Positions 26,291 through 35,632 are shown, counted from the first letter of the stretch. The stretch: 64,000 bases of DNA from Brevibacterium sp. (GCF_031179145.1 NZ_JAPSIB010000013.1:8191-72190), one strand, 5' to 3'. Numbers and translations: made by a program. The notes: a model not told the origin generated them from the sequence alone.

Positions 26291-27574
26291 TCATTTCACG
26301 TACGGTACGCCTGCGGCCGCCGGCGGGCGAACCCGACCGACGAAGCCGGCAACGGCGAGGACGGTGACGATGTAGGGAAGCATGAGCAGCAGCTCGTTGG
26401 CCACGGGGGTCCCGATGGACTGCAGCGTGTTGCCCAGGCTCTTGGAGAACCCGAACAGCAGCGCCGCAAGCAGTGCTCCCTTGGGGTTCCATTTGCCGAG
26501 GATCATCGCAGCCAGGGCGATGTATCCCTGCCCTGCCGACATCTCCTTGCCGAATGCCAGTCCGGATCCGACCGTGAAGAACGCACCGCCGAGACCGGCG
26601 ATGGCGCCGGCCATGATCGTGTTGCGCACCCGCGTGGCGTTGACCCTGATGCCCACGGTGTCCGCAGCCTTCGGGTGTTCGCCCACGGCCCGCATCCGCA
26701 GTCCCCACTTCGAGCGGAACACGAGGATCTGGAGGGCGATGACGACGAGGTACATGAGGTAGACGAGGATGTTCTGATCGAACAGCACCCGGCCCAGGAT
26801 CGGAATGTCCGACAGCAGCGGAATCGGCAGATTCGGCAGCCGCTGACGAGCGTTCCACAGCTCCGCGTTCTCGGTCAGCACGGTCGAGTAGAGGAAGCTC
26901 GTGAGTCCGACGACGAGCACGTTGAGCACGACGCCGATGATGATCTGATTGACCCAGTACTTCACCGCGAAGAACGTCAGCACCACTGCGACCAGGGCGC
27001 CGGCGATCGGTGCGGCCAGCAGACCCGCATACGGGTTCTGCACCACCGACGCGACGACGGCGGCCAGGAAGGCGCCGGCGAGCAGCTGACCCTCAATGGC
27101 GATGTTGATGATACCGGAGCGCTCTCCGACGAGGCCGCACATGGCGCCGAAGATCAGCGGCACCGACAGCGCCAGCGCACCCGCGAGAAGGGTCGTCATC
27201 GGGATGACTCCGCCGCTGCCGCCGCCGGCCCAGGCCAGGAAGGACAGGACGAAGAGGACGCCGAAGAGCATCGGGAACCAGGAGGCGAGGGAGACGCGCC
27301 GCAGCGCGAACCAGATGGACGCGGCGGCCATCACCACGAGGATGAGCGAGAGCACAAGTCCTGCAGCGGTCGCGGGCACGACGATGTCGGGAATCGCGAA
27401 GAAGTCGCCCTCGGTCGCGATCCGGAACGTCGTCTGCCCGTCCCGGCCGATGAGGCCGAAGAACACGAGCGAGACGAGAGCGAGGATCGAGTAGACGACC
27501 GGGAACTTCCAGATGATGGGGGCCAGCGCCTTGGACTGGCCGGCCGGGGTCGCGTCAAGGGTGTGCGCAGTCAT
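26291..27574 (-). CDS. Nucleoside ABC transporter permease (second subunit)
   Basis: A 427-residue BPD_transp_2 family permease with about ten helices. The conserved region GLVGERSGIINIAIEGQLL and the loop RSKWGLRMRAVGEHPKAADT identify the NupQ/YufQ-like subunit of BmpA-type nucleoside transporters. It forms a heterodimer with the adjacent permease. AAGGAG precedes the ATG and only three bases separate it from the other permease stop. It is slightly longer than typical at the N-terminus, with an extra helix pair. Confidence 0.88.
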   Translation of the reverse strand: MTAHTLDATPAGQSKALAPIIWKFPVVYSILALVSLVFFGLIGRDGQTTFRIATEGDFFAIPDIVVPATAAGLVLSLILVVMAAASIWFALRRVSLASWFPMLFGVLFVLSFLAWAGGGSGGVIPMTTLLAGALALSVPLIFGAMCGLVGERSGIINIAIEGQLLAGAFLAAVVASVVQNPYAGLLAAPIAGALVAVVLTFFAVKYWVNQIIIGVVLNVLVVGLTSFLYSTVLTENAELWNARQRLPNLPIPLLSDIPILGRVLFDQNILVYLMYLVVIALQILVFRSKWGLRMRAVGEHPKAADTVGIRVNATRVRNTIMAGAIAGLGGAFFTVGSGLAFGKEMSAGQGYIALAAMILGKWNPKGALLAALLFGFSKSLGNTLQSIGTPVANELLLMLPYIVTVLAVAGFVGRVRPPAAAGVPYVK

Positions 27575-27577
27575 GTC

Positions 27578-28810
27578 TTAAGACTCCTTCCGCTTGAGCA
27601 CCGGTGTGGGCAACCGGAAGATCGACCTCACCAGCGGTGGGGCCGCGATGAGCAGGACGATGACGGACTGGACGACCAGGACGATGTCGATGGGGGTGCC
27701 GGTCTGCGACTGCATGAGGTAGCCGCCGGCCTTGAACGCACCGAAGAGCAGACCCGCGAAGAAGGTGCCCAGCGGCTTCGACCGGCCTAGCAGCGCCACG
27801 GTGATCGCGTCGAAGCCGATCGACCCGCTGATGCCGCCGGTGAGCTTGCCCTCCGTGCCGAGCACTTGTGCGGCACCGCCGAGTCCGGCGAGGGCGCCGG
27901 CGATGAGCATGACGAGGATCGTCACCTTCGACACGGAGATTCCCGCGGTCTTGGCCGCGTGCGGGTTCGCGCCCACGGCTTTGAACTCGAAGCCGATCGT
28001 CGACCTCTCCAGCAGCCACCACACGAAGATCGTGGCGAGGACGGCGATGATGAAGCCGAAGTGGAGGCGGAAGGGCGGGGGCAGGAGGAGGAACATCTCT
28101 GCGGATTCGTCGATGACGCGCGACTGCGGATTCGCCGAGGAGGTGTGGGTGAACCAGTTCTGCTTGAGCAGGTAGCCCAGCAGGTAGCCGGCGATGGAGT
28201 TGAGCATGATCGTCACGATCACCTCGTTGGCTCCGGTCTTCGCCTTGAGCACACCGGCGATTCCCGCCCAGATCGCTCCGCCGATGAGACCGCCGAGGGC
28301 CGCCAGCAGCATGTGCACGCCGGCCGGCAGCTCGAGGGCGTAGCCGAGGAATCCGGCCACCGTCGCACCGAGGATGACCTGTCCCTGACCGCCGATGTTG
28401 AACAGGCCCGAGCGGAACGCCAAGGCGATGCCGAGACCGGCGAGGATGAGCGGTGTTCCGCTGACCAGGGATTCGGTCAGCGGGCGGATGGCGCGTTCGG
28501 TGGTGCGCGCGTTCCAGTCGAACACGGCTCCGCGGAACAGCGCCGAGTACGCCTCGCCGACGGTCGAGAAGAGAGTGGAGAAGAAGACGCCGGGAGCGGA
28601 GCCGATGTTCGCGGCCGCCGCGATCACCGCGGCGTTGGAGACGGCGATGAGGACACCGCCGAGGAGCAGCGCCAGCACGATCGCCAGCAGCGAGACCAGC
28701 CAGGAGCCCGACAGGATCTGCTGCAGCGTGCTCTGCTCCTGACCCGGCCTCGCCTCCGCTGTGGGAGGCGGTGCCGGGGACGGAGCGGCGGGTGAGATAT
28801 CGGTGGTCAT
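27578..28810 (-). CDS. Nucleoside ABC transporter permease (first subunit)
   Basis: A 410-residue BPD_transp_2 permease of the NupP/YufP type. It carries ALAFRSGLFNIGGQGQVILG, NEVIVTIMLNSIAGYLLGYL and the coupling loop STIGFEFKAVGANPHAAKTA. The first 30 residues are Pro/Ala rich and cytoplasmic. Its start overlaps the ATPase stop as ATGA, indicating coupled translation of the transporter parts. Confidence 0.88.
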   Translation of the reverse strand: MTTDISPAAPSPAPPPTAEARPGQEQSTLQQILSGSWLVSLLAIVLALLLGGVLIAVSNAAVIAAAANIGSAPGVFFSTLFSTVGEAYSALFRGAVFDWNARTTERAIRPLTESLVSGTPLILAGLGIALAFRSGLFNIGGQGQVILGATVAGFLGYALELPAGVHMLLAALGGLIGGAIWAGIAGVLKAKTGANEVIVTIMLNSIAGYLLGYLLKQNWFTHTSSANPQSRVIDESAEMFLLLPPPFRLHFGFIIAVLATIFVWWLLERSTIGFEFKAVGANPHAAKTAGISVSKVTILVMLIAGALAGLGGAAQVLGTEGKLTGGISGSIGFDAITVALLGRSKPLGTFFAGLLFGAFKAGGYLMQSQTGTPIDIVLVVQSVIVLLIAAPPLVRSIFRLPTPVLKRKES

Positions 28811-30405
28811 TCGTTCTCCTCCGCCGAGGTGGGGGCTGAGTTCTCGTGCGTGCTCGGGGTCCCCGAGCCGGAGGCGGCGCTGCCGCTGGTGGCGGCCAGT
28901 GCTTCGTCGGCGGGCACGCCGGCCATCATCAGGCCCAGCGCCTCTCTCGAGGTGTCGGGACCGACGATGCCGACGATGCGACCGGAGTACATGACCGCGA
29001 TCCGGTCAGCGAGTCCGTAGACCTCGTCGAGTTCGGTCGAGACGATGATGCATGGGGTGCCGGCGTCGCGTTCGGCCACGATGCGCTTGTGGACGAATTC
29101 GATCGATCCGACGTCGAGTCCGCGGGTGGGTTGGCTGGCGATGAACAGCTGCAGCTTGCGGCCGAGTTCGCGGGAGAGCACGACCTTCTGCTGGTTGCCG
29201 CCCGAGAGCGTCGAGATCGGGTCGAAGACGCTGCCGAGGCGGATGTCGAACTCCTCGACCTTCGTCCGGGCCGCCTCGGTGATGACGTTCGATTTGAGGT
29301 TGAGCCCCTTGGCGTAGGGCTGCCGGTCGTAGACGTCGAGGATCATGTTCTCGCGGATGGCGAACTCCGCGATGATGCCGTCGGTGGACCGGTCCTCGGG
29401 CACGAAGCCGATTCCCGAACCGAGGCGGGATTTCACCGATCTGCCGGCGAGCTCCGTGCCGTCGAGGGTGATCGAACCCAGACGCGGTTCGGTCAGGCCG
29501 ATGATCGTCTCGGCGAGCTCCGTCTGCCCGTTGCCCTGGACACCGGCGACGGCCAGGATCTCCCCGCGGCTGACCTCGAAGCTGACGTCGTCGACGACGA
29601 CATTGTCCGATTTGTCGACGACAGTGAGGTTCTGCACCCGGAACGTCGCCTCCCCCGGGGAGGCGGGTTCCTTCTCCGTCGTCAGGGACACGGCCCGGCC
29701 GACCATCTGACTGGCCAGGTCTGCCTCCGTGGACTCCGGGGACGCCTCGCCGACGATCTTGCCGCGGCGGATGACGGTGATCGAGTCGGCGATCGCCCGG
29801 ACCTCGCGCAGCTTGTGGGTGATGAACACGATCGAGGTGCCCTGCTCCTTGAGCTGGCGCATGATCGAGATCAGCTCATCCGTCTCCTGCGGGGTGAGCA
29901 CAGCGGTGGGTTCGTCGAGGATGAGGATCTCGGCGTCCCGGGACAGGGCCTTGATGATCTCCACCCGCTGCTGGGCCCCGACGGGGAGGTCCTCGATGAG
30001 GGCGTCGGGATCGATGTCGAAACCGAAACGGGAGGAGATCTCCCTGACCTTGGCGCGCGCCTCGGCGAGGTCGAGCAGGCCCGGGCCCTTCGTCGGTTCG
30101 TAGCCGAGCGCCACGGATTCGGCGACGGTGAACACGGGCACCAGCATGAAGTGCTGGTGGACCATGCCGATTCCGGCGGCCACGGCGTCGCCGGGCCCGT
30201 CGAATCTCACTGGCTTGTCGTCGATGAGGATCTCTCCCCCATCGGCGTCGTAAAGCCCGTACAGGACGTTCATCATGGTGGATTTGCCGGCGCCGTTCTC
30301 ACCCAGCAGGGCATGGATCTCGCCCGGTTCGATGACGAGATCGATGTGGTTGTTGGCCACGAACGATCCGAACACCTTGGTCATCCCGCGAAGCTCGAGT
30401 TTCAC
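28807..30405 (-). CDS. Nucleoside ABC transporter ATP-binding protein
   Basis: A 532-residue double-domain ATPase of the sugar/nucleoside (RbsA/NupO) type. The first domain has LLGENGAGKSTMMN, Q-loop, signature LPVGAQQRVEI and Walker B ILILDEPTAVL. The second domain has a degenerate P-loop (GVQGNGQTEL), which is normal for this family, and TLSGGNQQKVVLSRELG with ASQPTRGLD. It powers uptake by the two permeases. The C-terminus is a Ser/Gly/Thr-rich tail. A hairpin separates it from the preceding bmpA gene. Confidence 0.93.
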   Translation of the reverse strand: MKLELRGMTKVFGSFVANNHIDLVIEPGEIHALLGENGAGKSTMMNVLYGLYDADGGEILIDDKPVRFDGPGDAVAAGIGMVHQHFMLVPVFTVAESVALGYEPTKGPGLLDLAEARAKVREISSRFGFDIDPDALIEDLPVGAQQRVEIIKALSRDAEILILDEPTAVLTPQETDELISIMRQLKEQGTSIVFITHKLREVRAIADSITVIRRGKIVGEASPESTEADLASQMVGRAVSLTTEKEPASPGEATFRVQNLTVVDKSDNVVVDDVSFEVSRGEILAVAGVQGNGQTELAETIIGLTEPRLGSITLDGTELAGRSVKSRLGSGIGFVPEDRSTDGIIAEFAIRENMILDVYDRQPYAKGLNLKSNVITEAARTKVEEFDIRLGSVFDPISTLSGGNQQKVVLSRELGRKLQLFIASQPTRGLDVGSIEFVHKRIVAERDAGTPCIIVSTELDEVYGLADRIAVMYSGRIVGIVGPDTSREALGLMMAGVPADEALAATSGSAASGSGTPSTHENSAPTSAEENE

Positions 30406-30435
30406 AGCTCGATGCGCTCCTCACACAGTAGAGAA

Positions 30436-30467
30436 CTGCAGGGTCGAAGTGCTCTTCGACCCTGCAG
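30436..30467 (-). terminator. Intercistronic hairpin after the bmpA-like gene
   Basis: CTGCAGGGTCGAA and TTCGACCCTGCAG form a perfect 13-bp stem with a 6-base loop between the binding-protein gene and the ATPase gene. In solute-binding-protein operons such a stem commonly limits read-through or protects the upstream mRNA, giving more binding protein than transporter. Confidence 0.75.
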
Positions 30468-30482
30468 CTTCAGCTCATTGGC

Positions 30483-31556
30483 CTATTTCGGCGAGTTCTC
30501 GGACTCCACGGTGAGAGTTCCGTCGATGATCTGCTGCTTGAGCTCATCGACCTTCTTCTTCACATCGTCGGGGACGTCGTCCTCGAAGTCGTGGAACGGC
30601 GCCAGTCCGACGCCCTCGTTCTCGAGGGTGCCGACATAGGGTTCGGAGGAGAACTTGTCCTCGACCGCTTCGCCCACGGTGTCCTCGACCGCGTTCGAGA
30701 TCTGCTTGACCACCGAGGTGAGGATGATGTCACCGTATTCGGTCGATTCGTAGCCATCGGTGTCGACCCAGACGATCTTCGTCTTGCCGGATTCCTTCGC
30801 GGCGGCTGCCGCACCGAGGCCGACGGGACCGGCCACCGGCATGATGACGTCCGCGCCCTGCGAGATCAGCTGCTTGGTCAGAGCCTGGCCCTGACCCTGG
30901 TTCTCGAAGTCGCCGGAGAACGATCCGTCCTGCTTCTCCTTGTTCCAGCCGAGCAGTTCGACCTTCTTGCCGCTGTCCTCGTTGTACTTCTTCACACCGT
31001 CGGCGAAGCCGTCCATGAACACCGTCACCGAGGGGATCTGGATGCCGCCGAAGGTGCCGACCTTGCCGGACTCCGAGCTCGCGGCCGCGACGTATCCGGC
31101 GAGGTAGGCCGCCTCGGCGGTGTTGAAGACCAGCGGCTTGGCGTTCTCGAGGGTGACGGGCTTGCCGTCGGCGTCGGAGAACGTCGAGTCGATGAGGGCG
31201 AATTGGAGGTCGGGGTTCGCCTCGGCAGCCTCCTGGATCGCGTCCTCGAGGAGGAAGCCGACGCCGAAGGTGAGGTTGCAACCCTGCTGGACCATGTTGT
31301 CGACGTTCGGACCGAAGTCGGCGTCCCCCTGGGATTCCGCGAGCTTCTCCTGGATGCCGTACTTGTCGACGGCGGCCTGGAGTCCCGCGCGGCCGGACTG
31401 GTTGAACGACTGGTCGTCCCAGCCGCCGGAGTCGGAGACCATGCAGCCGAGGAAGTCCTCACCGCTGGCGGCGCCGTCACCTTCGCCGGAGCCGCAGGCA
31501 GAGAGGACAAGGGCTGAGGCGGCAGCCAGGGAGACCGCTGTTACGAGCTTTTTCAC
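30483..31556 (-). CDS. BmpA-family nucleoside-binding lipoprotein
   Basis: Extracytoplasmic solute-binding protein that delivers nucleosides to the ABC transporter. The 357-residue precursor has a lipoprotein signal VKKLVTAVSLAAASALVLSA with the lipobox LSAC. The mature part matches BMP/PnrA proteins: GGWDDQSFNQSGRAGLQ near the start, FALIDSTFSD, VGTFGGIQIPSVTVFMDGF and VIMPVAGPVGLGAAAA. The start is GTG at 31556, with AAGGA ten bases upstream. It leads the operon that ends in deoC, which supports nucleosides as the substrate. Confidence 0.9.
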   Translation of the reverse strand: MKKLVTAVSLAAASALVLSACGSGEGDGAASGEDFLGCMVSDSGGWDDQSFNQSGRAGLQAAVDKYGIQEKLAESQGDADFGPNVDNMVQQGCNLTFGVGFLLEDAIQEAAEANPDLQFALIDSTFSDADGKPVTLENAKPLVFNTAEAAYLAGYVAAASSESGKVGTFGGIQIPSVTVFMDGFADGVKKYNEDSGKKVELLGWNKEKQDGSFSGDFENQGQGQALTKQLISQGADVIMPVAGPVGLGAAAAAKESGKTKIVWVDTDGYESTEYGDIILTSVVKQISNAVEDTVGEAVEDKFSSEPYVGTLENEGVGLAPFHDFEDDVPDDVKKKVDELKQQIIDGTLTVESENSPK

Positions 31557-31795
31557 GTTGACTCTTTCCTTCGGAACGAACCGTTCTCGGGTTGGCCCGA
31601 TCGGGCTCACCCACTGAAAATGCGAAACCGCTGAATGATTCCTCACTCTTTGGTGAATTACCGGTCAGTCTAGACCACCTTCGGCCGCTGATCCCGGGCG
31701 CTGGCATCCGCTCGCGCGACACCGATATGAAACCGCAACAAACCACTCGGGCTGCAAGCGGCGGCCCGCACCCGTGCTCTACCCTTGGTTAGGTT

Positions 31796-33649
31796 ATGGC
31801 ACATCTCCTGGGGGCTGAAGCCCTGCACCTCGAATACCCCACCCACGTCGTCTTCGACTCCGTCACCCTTGGTGTCGAGTCCGGGGACATGATCGGCATC
31901 GTCGGCCGCAACGGCGATGGGAAGTCGAGCCTCCTCGGCATGCTCGCAGGCGCGATCGAGCCGGATGCCGGCAGGGTGACTTACCGCGGCGGGATGCGGC
32001 TGGGCATGCTCACGCAGCGTGACGACCTTGCCGCTGAGGCGACCGTCGGCCACTCGGTCGTCGGCGACATGCCCGAGCACGAATGGGCCTCGGACGCGAA
32101 GACCCGCGACATCATGAGCGGGCTGATCTCCGACCTCGATTGGAATGCCACGATCGACAGCCTCTCGGGCGGGCAGCGCCGGCGCGTCGCCCTGGCCGCC
32201 CTTCTCGTCCAGGACTGGGATCTCATCATCCTCGACGAACCGACCAACCACCTCGACGTCGACGGCATCGCGTGGCTGGCCCGGCACATGAAGAACCGGT
32301 GGCCGAGGAATTCCGGCGCCCTCCTGCTCGTCACCCACGACCGGTGGTTCCTCGACGAGGTGTGCACGAAGACCTGGGAGGTCCACGACCGAATGGTCGA
32401 ACCCTTCGAAGGCGGATACGCCGCCTATGTCCTCCAGCGTGTGGAGCGCGACCGGATCGCGGCCGCCACGGAGTCGAAGCGGCAGAACCTCATGCGCAAG
32501 GAGTTGGCCTGGCTGCGCCGAGGCGCTCCTGCCCGGACGTCGAAGCCGAAGTTCCGGATCGAAGCCGCCAACCAGCTCATCGCCGACGTCCCCGAGGTCC
32601 GCAACCCGATCGAGCTGAAGAAGATGGCCACTGCCCGCTTGGGCAAGGACGTCGTCGACCTCCTCGACGTGTCGGTGACCTTCGATGACCGGCAGATCCT
32701 GCAGGACGTCACCTGGCGGATCGGTCCGGGCGAGCGGACAGGCATCCTCGGCCCCAACGGCGCCGGGAAGTCGACGCTGCTCAACCTCGTCGCCGGCGAT
32801 CTGGAACCGACCGAGGGCCGGGTCAAGCGCGGCAAGACGGTGCAGGTCGGCGTCCTCGACCAGCAGTTCAGGGAACTGGCGACGATCGGCGGACGCCGGG
32901 TGCGCGAGGTCCTGGCCGACTCGAAGACGACCTTCACGATCGAGGGCAAGGACTTCACTCCCGCCCAGCTGCTCGAACGCCTCGGGTTCGCGAAGGAACA
33001 CCTGTCGGCTCGCGTCGATGACCTCTCCGGCGGTCAGAAGCGCCGGCTGCAGCTGCTGCTCCTGCTCATGTCCGAGCCCAACGTCATCATCCTCGACGAG
33101 CCGACCAACGACGTCGACTCTGACATGCTCGCCGCGATGGAGGACCTGCTCGACTCCTGGCCGGGCACCCTGCTCGTCGTCTCGCACGACAGGTACCTGC
33201 TCGAGCGGGTCACGGACCAGCAGTATGCGATCCTCGACGGGCACCTGCGACATGTGCCGGGCGGGGTCGATGCGTATCTGCGGCTGCGGGCCGCCGGGGC
33301 GGGCAATGCCGCGGCTTCCGGGTCGAGTTCCGGTTCGGGTGGCTCAGGTGGCTCAGGCGGCTCGGGTGGCTCAGGCGGCTCGGGGTCGCACGGCTCGGAG
33401 TCGGCCGACGCAGGTTCCGCGCAGCTGAGCGGCGGCGAACTGCGAGCCGCGAAGAAAGAGGTCTCGGCGATCGAACGGCGGATGGAGAAGCTGGGCGCCC
33501 AGATCACGAAGGTCCATGATGAGATGGCCGCCCACGACCAATCCGATTTCGAGGGCCTCGCGAAGCTCACCGCCTCGGTGCGAGCACTCGAGGACGAAGT
33601 CGCCGAGCTCGAGGAGCGCTGGCTGGAACTGACCGAACAGACCGGGTGA
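31796..33649 (+). CDS. ABC-F family ATPase with Gly-Ser linker
   Basis: Soluble double-ATPase protein that acts on ribosomes; 617 residues. NBD1 has GIVGRNGDGKSSLLG, signature LSGGQRRRVAL and LIILDEPTNHLD. NBD2 has GILGPNGAGKSTLLN, LSGGQKRRLQL and VIILDEPTNDVD. After NBD2 comes a linker of about 30 residues made almost only of Gly and Ser (nucleotides 33310-33390), then a coiled-coil tail like the Uup C-terminal domain. AGGTT before the ATG is a weak ribosome site. Close to Uup/EttA-like housekeeping factors; a role in antibiotic resistance cannot be told from sequence. Confidence 0.88.
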   Translation: MAHLLGAEALHLEYPTHVVFDSVTLGVESGDMIGIVGRNGDGKSSLLGMLAGAIEPDAGRVTYRGGMRLGMLTQRDDLAAEATVGHSVVGDMPEHEWASDAKTRDIMSGLISDLDWNATIDSLSGGQRRRVALAALLVQDWDLIILDEPTNHLDVDGIAWLARHMKNRWPRNSGALLLVTHDRWFLDEVCTKTWEVHDRMVEPFEGGYAAYVLQRVERDRIAAATESKRQNLMRKELAWLRRGAPARTSKPKFRIEAANQLIADVPEVRNPIELKKMATARLGKDVVDLLDVSVTFDDRQILQDVTWRIGPGERTGILGPNGAGKSTLLNLVAGDLEPTEGRVKRGKTVQVGVLDQQFRELATIGGRRVREVLADSKTTFTIEGKDFTPAQLLERLGFAKEHLSARVDDLSGGQKRRLQLLLLLMSEPNVIILDEPTNDVDSDMLAAMEDLLDSWPGTLLVVSHDRYLLERVTDQQYAILDGHLRHVPGGVDAYLRLRAAGAGNAAASGSSSGSGGSGGSGGSGGSGGSGSHGSESADAGSAQLSGGELRAAKKEVSAIERRMEKLGAQITKVHDEMAAHDQSDFEGLAKLTASVRALEDEVAELEERWLELTEQTG

Positions 33650-33714
33650 ACGTCCGGATCCTGATGGAAGTTCAAGTACGCGGCAACGGCGCCGAAGTTC
33701 TGGCTCGCAGACGA

Positions 33715-34092
33715 TCACCTGCTCGAGGCGTCGATGAGTCCTTGCAGCGCGTCTCTGGTGGTCGTGAGCTCGGCGATGCGGCCGTCGTACACCCGGAGGT
33801 GATCCGCGAGCAACGGTACCGCGCACGGCTCGAGCCGGTCAGTGTCGTGAATGCAGTCCAGGAGTTCTCGGATGGCCTCAAGCGGCAGACCGGCTCCGAG
33901 CAACCGCCGGATGGAACGGACCTGCTCGACGACGGATCGGTCGAACAGACGCTGTCCCGTGGATGAGCGCTCCGCCGCGATCAGCCCCTCGTTCTCGTAA
34001 TGGCGCAGCATACGAGGAGTCGCCGAGGTGCGAGCCGCAAGTTCTCCAATCCGCAGTAATTCGCCCTCGACCTCGCGGCTTGCCCCTGACAC
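33715..34092 (-). CDS. MerR-family transcriptional regulator
   Basis: A 125-residue regulator. The N-terminal winged helix is typical: LRIGELAARTSATPRMLRHY ... GQRLFDRSVVEQVRSIRRLL, followed by the dimerising coiled coil that ends in TTTRDALQGLIDASS. No metal-binding cysteine pair is visible, so it is not a clear metal sensor. GTG at 34092 is chosen since GGAG lies nine bases before it; a TTG at 34101 directly abuts that site. Its start lies inside a dyad shared with the divergent aminotransferase gene, which it probably controls. Confidence 0.85.
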   Translation of the reverse strand: MSGASREVEGELLRIGELAARTSATPRMLRHYENEGLIAAERSSTGQRLFDRSVVEQVRSIRRLLGAGLPLEAIRELLDCIHDTDRLEPCAVPLLADHLRVYDGRIAELTTTRDALQGLIDASSR

Positions 34093-34111
34093 TTGTGTCA
34101 ACTCCTACAGT
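34080..34111 (+). promoter_or_regulatory. MerR-type promoter with dyad in a long spacer
   Basis: TTGCCC (34080-34085) and TACAGT (34106-34111) are separated by 20 bases, and the perfect dyad TGACAC-TT-GTGTCA (34087-34100) fills the spacer. An over-long spacer with a central dyad is the hallmark of promoters activated by MerR proteins. The -10 ends seven bases before the ATG at 34119, so the transcript would be leaderless. Confidence 0.6.
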
Positions 34112-34118
34112 CGCTCTC

Positions 34119-34922
34119 ATGACTACATCAATCACTCATTTCAATGGTAAGACGGCCGAAGCATTCGACCTCGCACCTTTGGCCTTCGCGGGGTTCGCCC
34201 ACTTCACCGCGATGCAGGTCCGCGACCGCCGGGTGCGGGGCCTGGACCTGCACCTGACCCGACTCCGGGAGGCCAGCGACGTCCTTTTCGGCAGGCACCT
34301 GCCCGACGAGGAAGTCCTGGGCCACCTGCGCTGCGCGCTGGCGGACGCTCCCCCAAACGTGTCGCTGACGTGCTTCCTCTCCTCGCGGCCGGGAGAGTTC
34401 ACTCCCGCCGGTGATGACGTCAATTTCGACATGCTGGTTAAGATCACCGACGCGGCGACGCCACCTGCCGGACCACTCTCCCTCGACGTCGTCGAACACG
34501 AGCGCCATCTGCCCCGAGTCAAACATGTCGGCGAGGTCTCCAAGACTCTCCTGCTTCGGCGTGCGAACGCGCGAGGGTACGACGACGCCGCGTTCACCGA
34601 TCGATCAGGCCGGCTGAGCGAGGCCACCATCTGGAACCTCGCCTTCTGGGACGGCGAGTCGGTGATCTGGCCGAGAGCCGAGGTCCTGCCGGGCGTCACA
34701 ATGCAGATCCTGGCCCGCCGGCTCGATGCGCTCGGCATCCCGCAGCAGAGTCGCGATGTGCACCCCTCGGAACTCGGGGCACATCTCTCCGCTGTCGTTA
34801 TGAACTCATGGAGCCCAGGCATCCCGGTCGACAGGATCGGCGACGCTCAACTTAACGAAGCCATCGAGTTCGTGCGCTTACTGCATATGGCTTACGCCGA
34901 GGAGCCGCTGGAGCCTGCATAA
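34119..34922 (+). CDS. Class IV PLP-dependent aminotransferase
   Basis: A 267-residue protein of the branched-chain aminotransferase / aminodeoxychorismate lyase fold. RGLDLHLTRLREASDVLFG is the usual N-terminal region, and the PLP lysine is likely the Lys of HVGEVSKTLLLRRANARG. DDAAFTDRSGRLSEATIWNL matches the family's D-x-x-G-x-l-x-E-g-t-x-x-N signature. Substrate unknown. Expression is probably leaderless under the MerR-type promoter described upstream. Confidence 0.82.
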   Translation: MTTSITHFNGKTAEAFDLAPLAFAGFAHFTAMQVRDRRVRGLDLHLTRLREASDVLFGRHLPDEEVLGHLRCALADAPPNVSLTCFLSSRPGEFTPAGDDVNFDMLVKITDAATPPAGPLSLDVVEHERHLPRVKHVGEVSKTLLLRRANARGYDDAAFTDRSGRLSEATIWNLAFWDGESVIWPRAEVLPGVTMQILARRLDALGIPQQSRDVHPSELGAHLSAVVMNSWSPGIPVDRIGDAQLNEAIEFVRLLHMAYAEEPLEPA

Positions 34923-34947
34923 TGGACGCGCTTGAGAGGTGATCCAG

Positions 34948-34982
34948 CCGTATTGGACAATGAAATCCATAATGAAGTACGG
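34948..34982. promoter_or_regulatory. Candidate TetR operator upstream of tetR
   Basis: CCGTATTGGA and TCCATAATGAAGTACGG form an imperfect inverted repeat with TGGA/TCCA at its centre, ending eight bases before the tetR ATG. A related TGGATACTCCA lies before the MFS gene, as expected if one repressor binds both. Confidence 0.45.
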
Positions 34983-34989
34983 TGACTCC

Positions 34990-35592
34990 ATGGCCAGACC
35001 CCGCAGCTTCGACGAGACCGCAGTGCTCGATGCCGCGGCGCGTGAGTTCCGCGTGCACGGCTTCGCCGAGACCTCGACCGAGCAGCTCTGCGAAGCCGCG
35101 GGAGTTCGCCGCAGCAGCCTGTACAACGCCTTCGTCTCCAAGGACGAGCTGTTCGTCCGGGCGCTGGAGCGCTACGTCGCGACGACCGGAGCGCGTCAGG
35201 CATCGATCCTCGCAGATGACGCGCTTCCGGGCGCGGCAAGGCTGCGCGCCCTGATCGACGTCGTCGTGGACGAGGAGCTGCAGGCGTCGAGCCGAGGCCA
35301 CGCGGCCGGTTGCATGGTCGTGCAGAGCTTGATGAGCCCCGATCTGCGCGAGCGGGATGAGCGCGTGGCCTGGATCCTTGATCGCGATCTGCGGGAGAGA
35401 CTCTCCCTCCTGTCCGGAGCAATCCGCGCCGGTCAGATTGATGGTTCGATCGCGGAAGACATCGAACCTGGCGACGGAGCCATGCTCGTCAGCACCGTCA
35501 TCTCGGGACTGCGCGTGACCGCGCAGACCGGCCTCGACACCGAGATTCTCCGCCGGATCGCCCTGACCGGAATGAGCTCCCTCCTGAACTGA
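34990..35592 (+). CDS. TetR-family transcriptional repressor
   Basis: A 200-residue regulator with helix-turn-helix VLDAAAREFRVHGFAETSTE followed by CEAAGVRRSSLYNAFVSKDE. The C-terminal ligand domain has GCMVVQSLMSPDL with one cysteine and resembles the TetR_C/AcrR-like group that controls drug efflux. ATG giving MARPRSFDE is chosen over in-frame starts 17 residues upstream. It lies 69 bases before an MFS exporter in the same direction and probably represses itself and that gene. Confidence 0.88.
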   Translation: MARPRSFDETAVLDAAAREFRVHGFAETSTEQLCEAAGVRRSSLYNAFVSKDELFVRALERYVATTGARQASILADDALPGAARLRALIDVVVDEELQASSRGHAAGCMVVQSLMSPDLRERDERVAWILDRDLRERLSLLSGAIRAGQIDGSIAEDIEPGDGAMLVSTVISGLRVTAQTGLDTEILRRIALTGMSSLLN

Positions 35593-35632
35593 CAGCGCCG
35601 CCGCCTGGCGACGCTTCTTCATGCCCATATTT

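Noticed and set aside
26264..27790. 508-codon rightward open frame opposite the permease genes
   Set aside because: Antisense shadow; highly charged low-complexity protein and no start signal.
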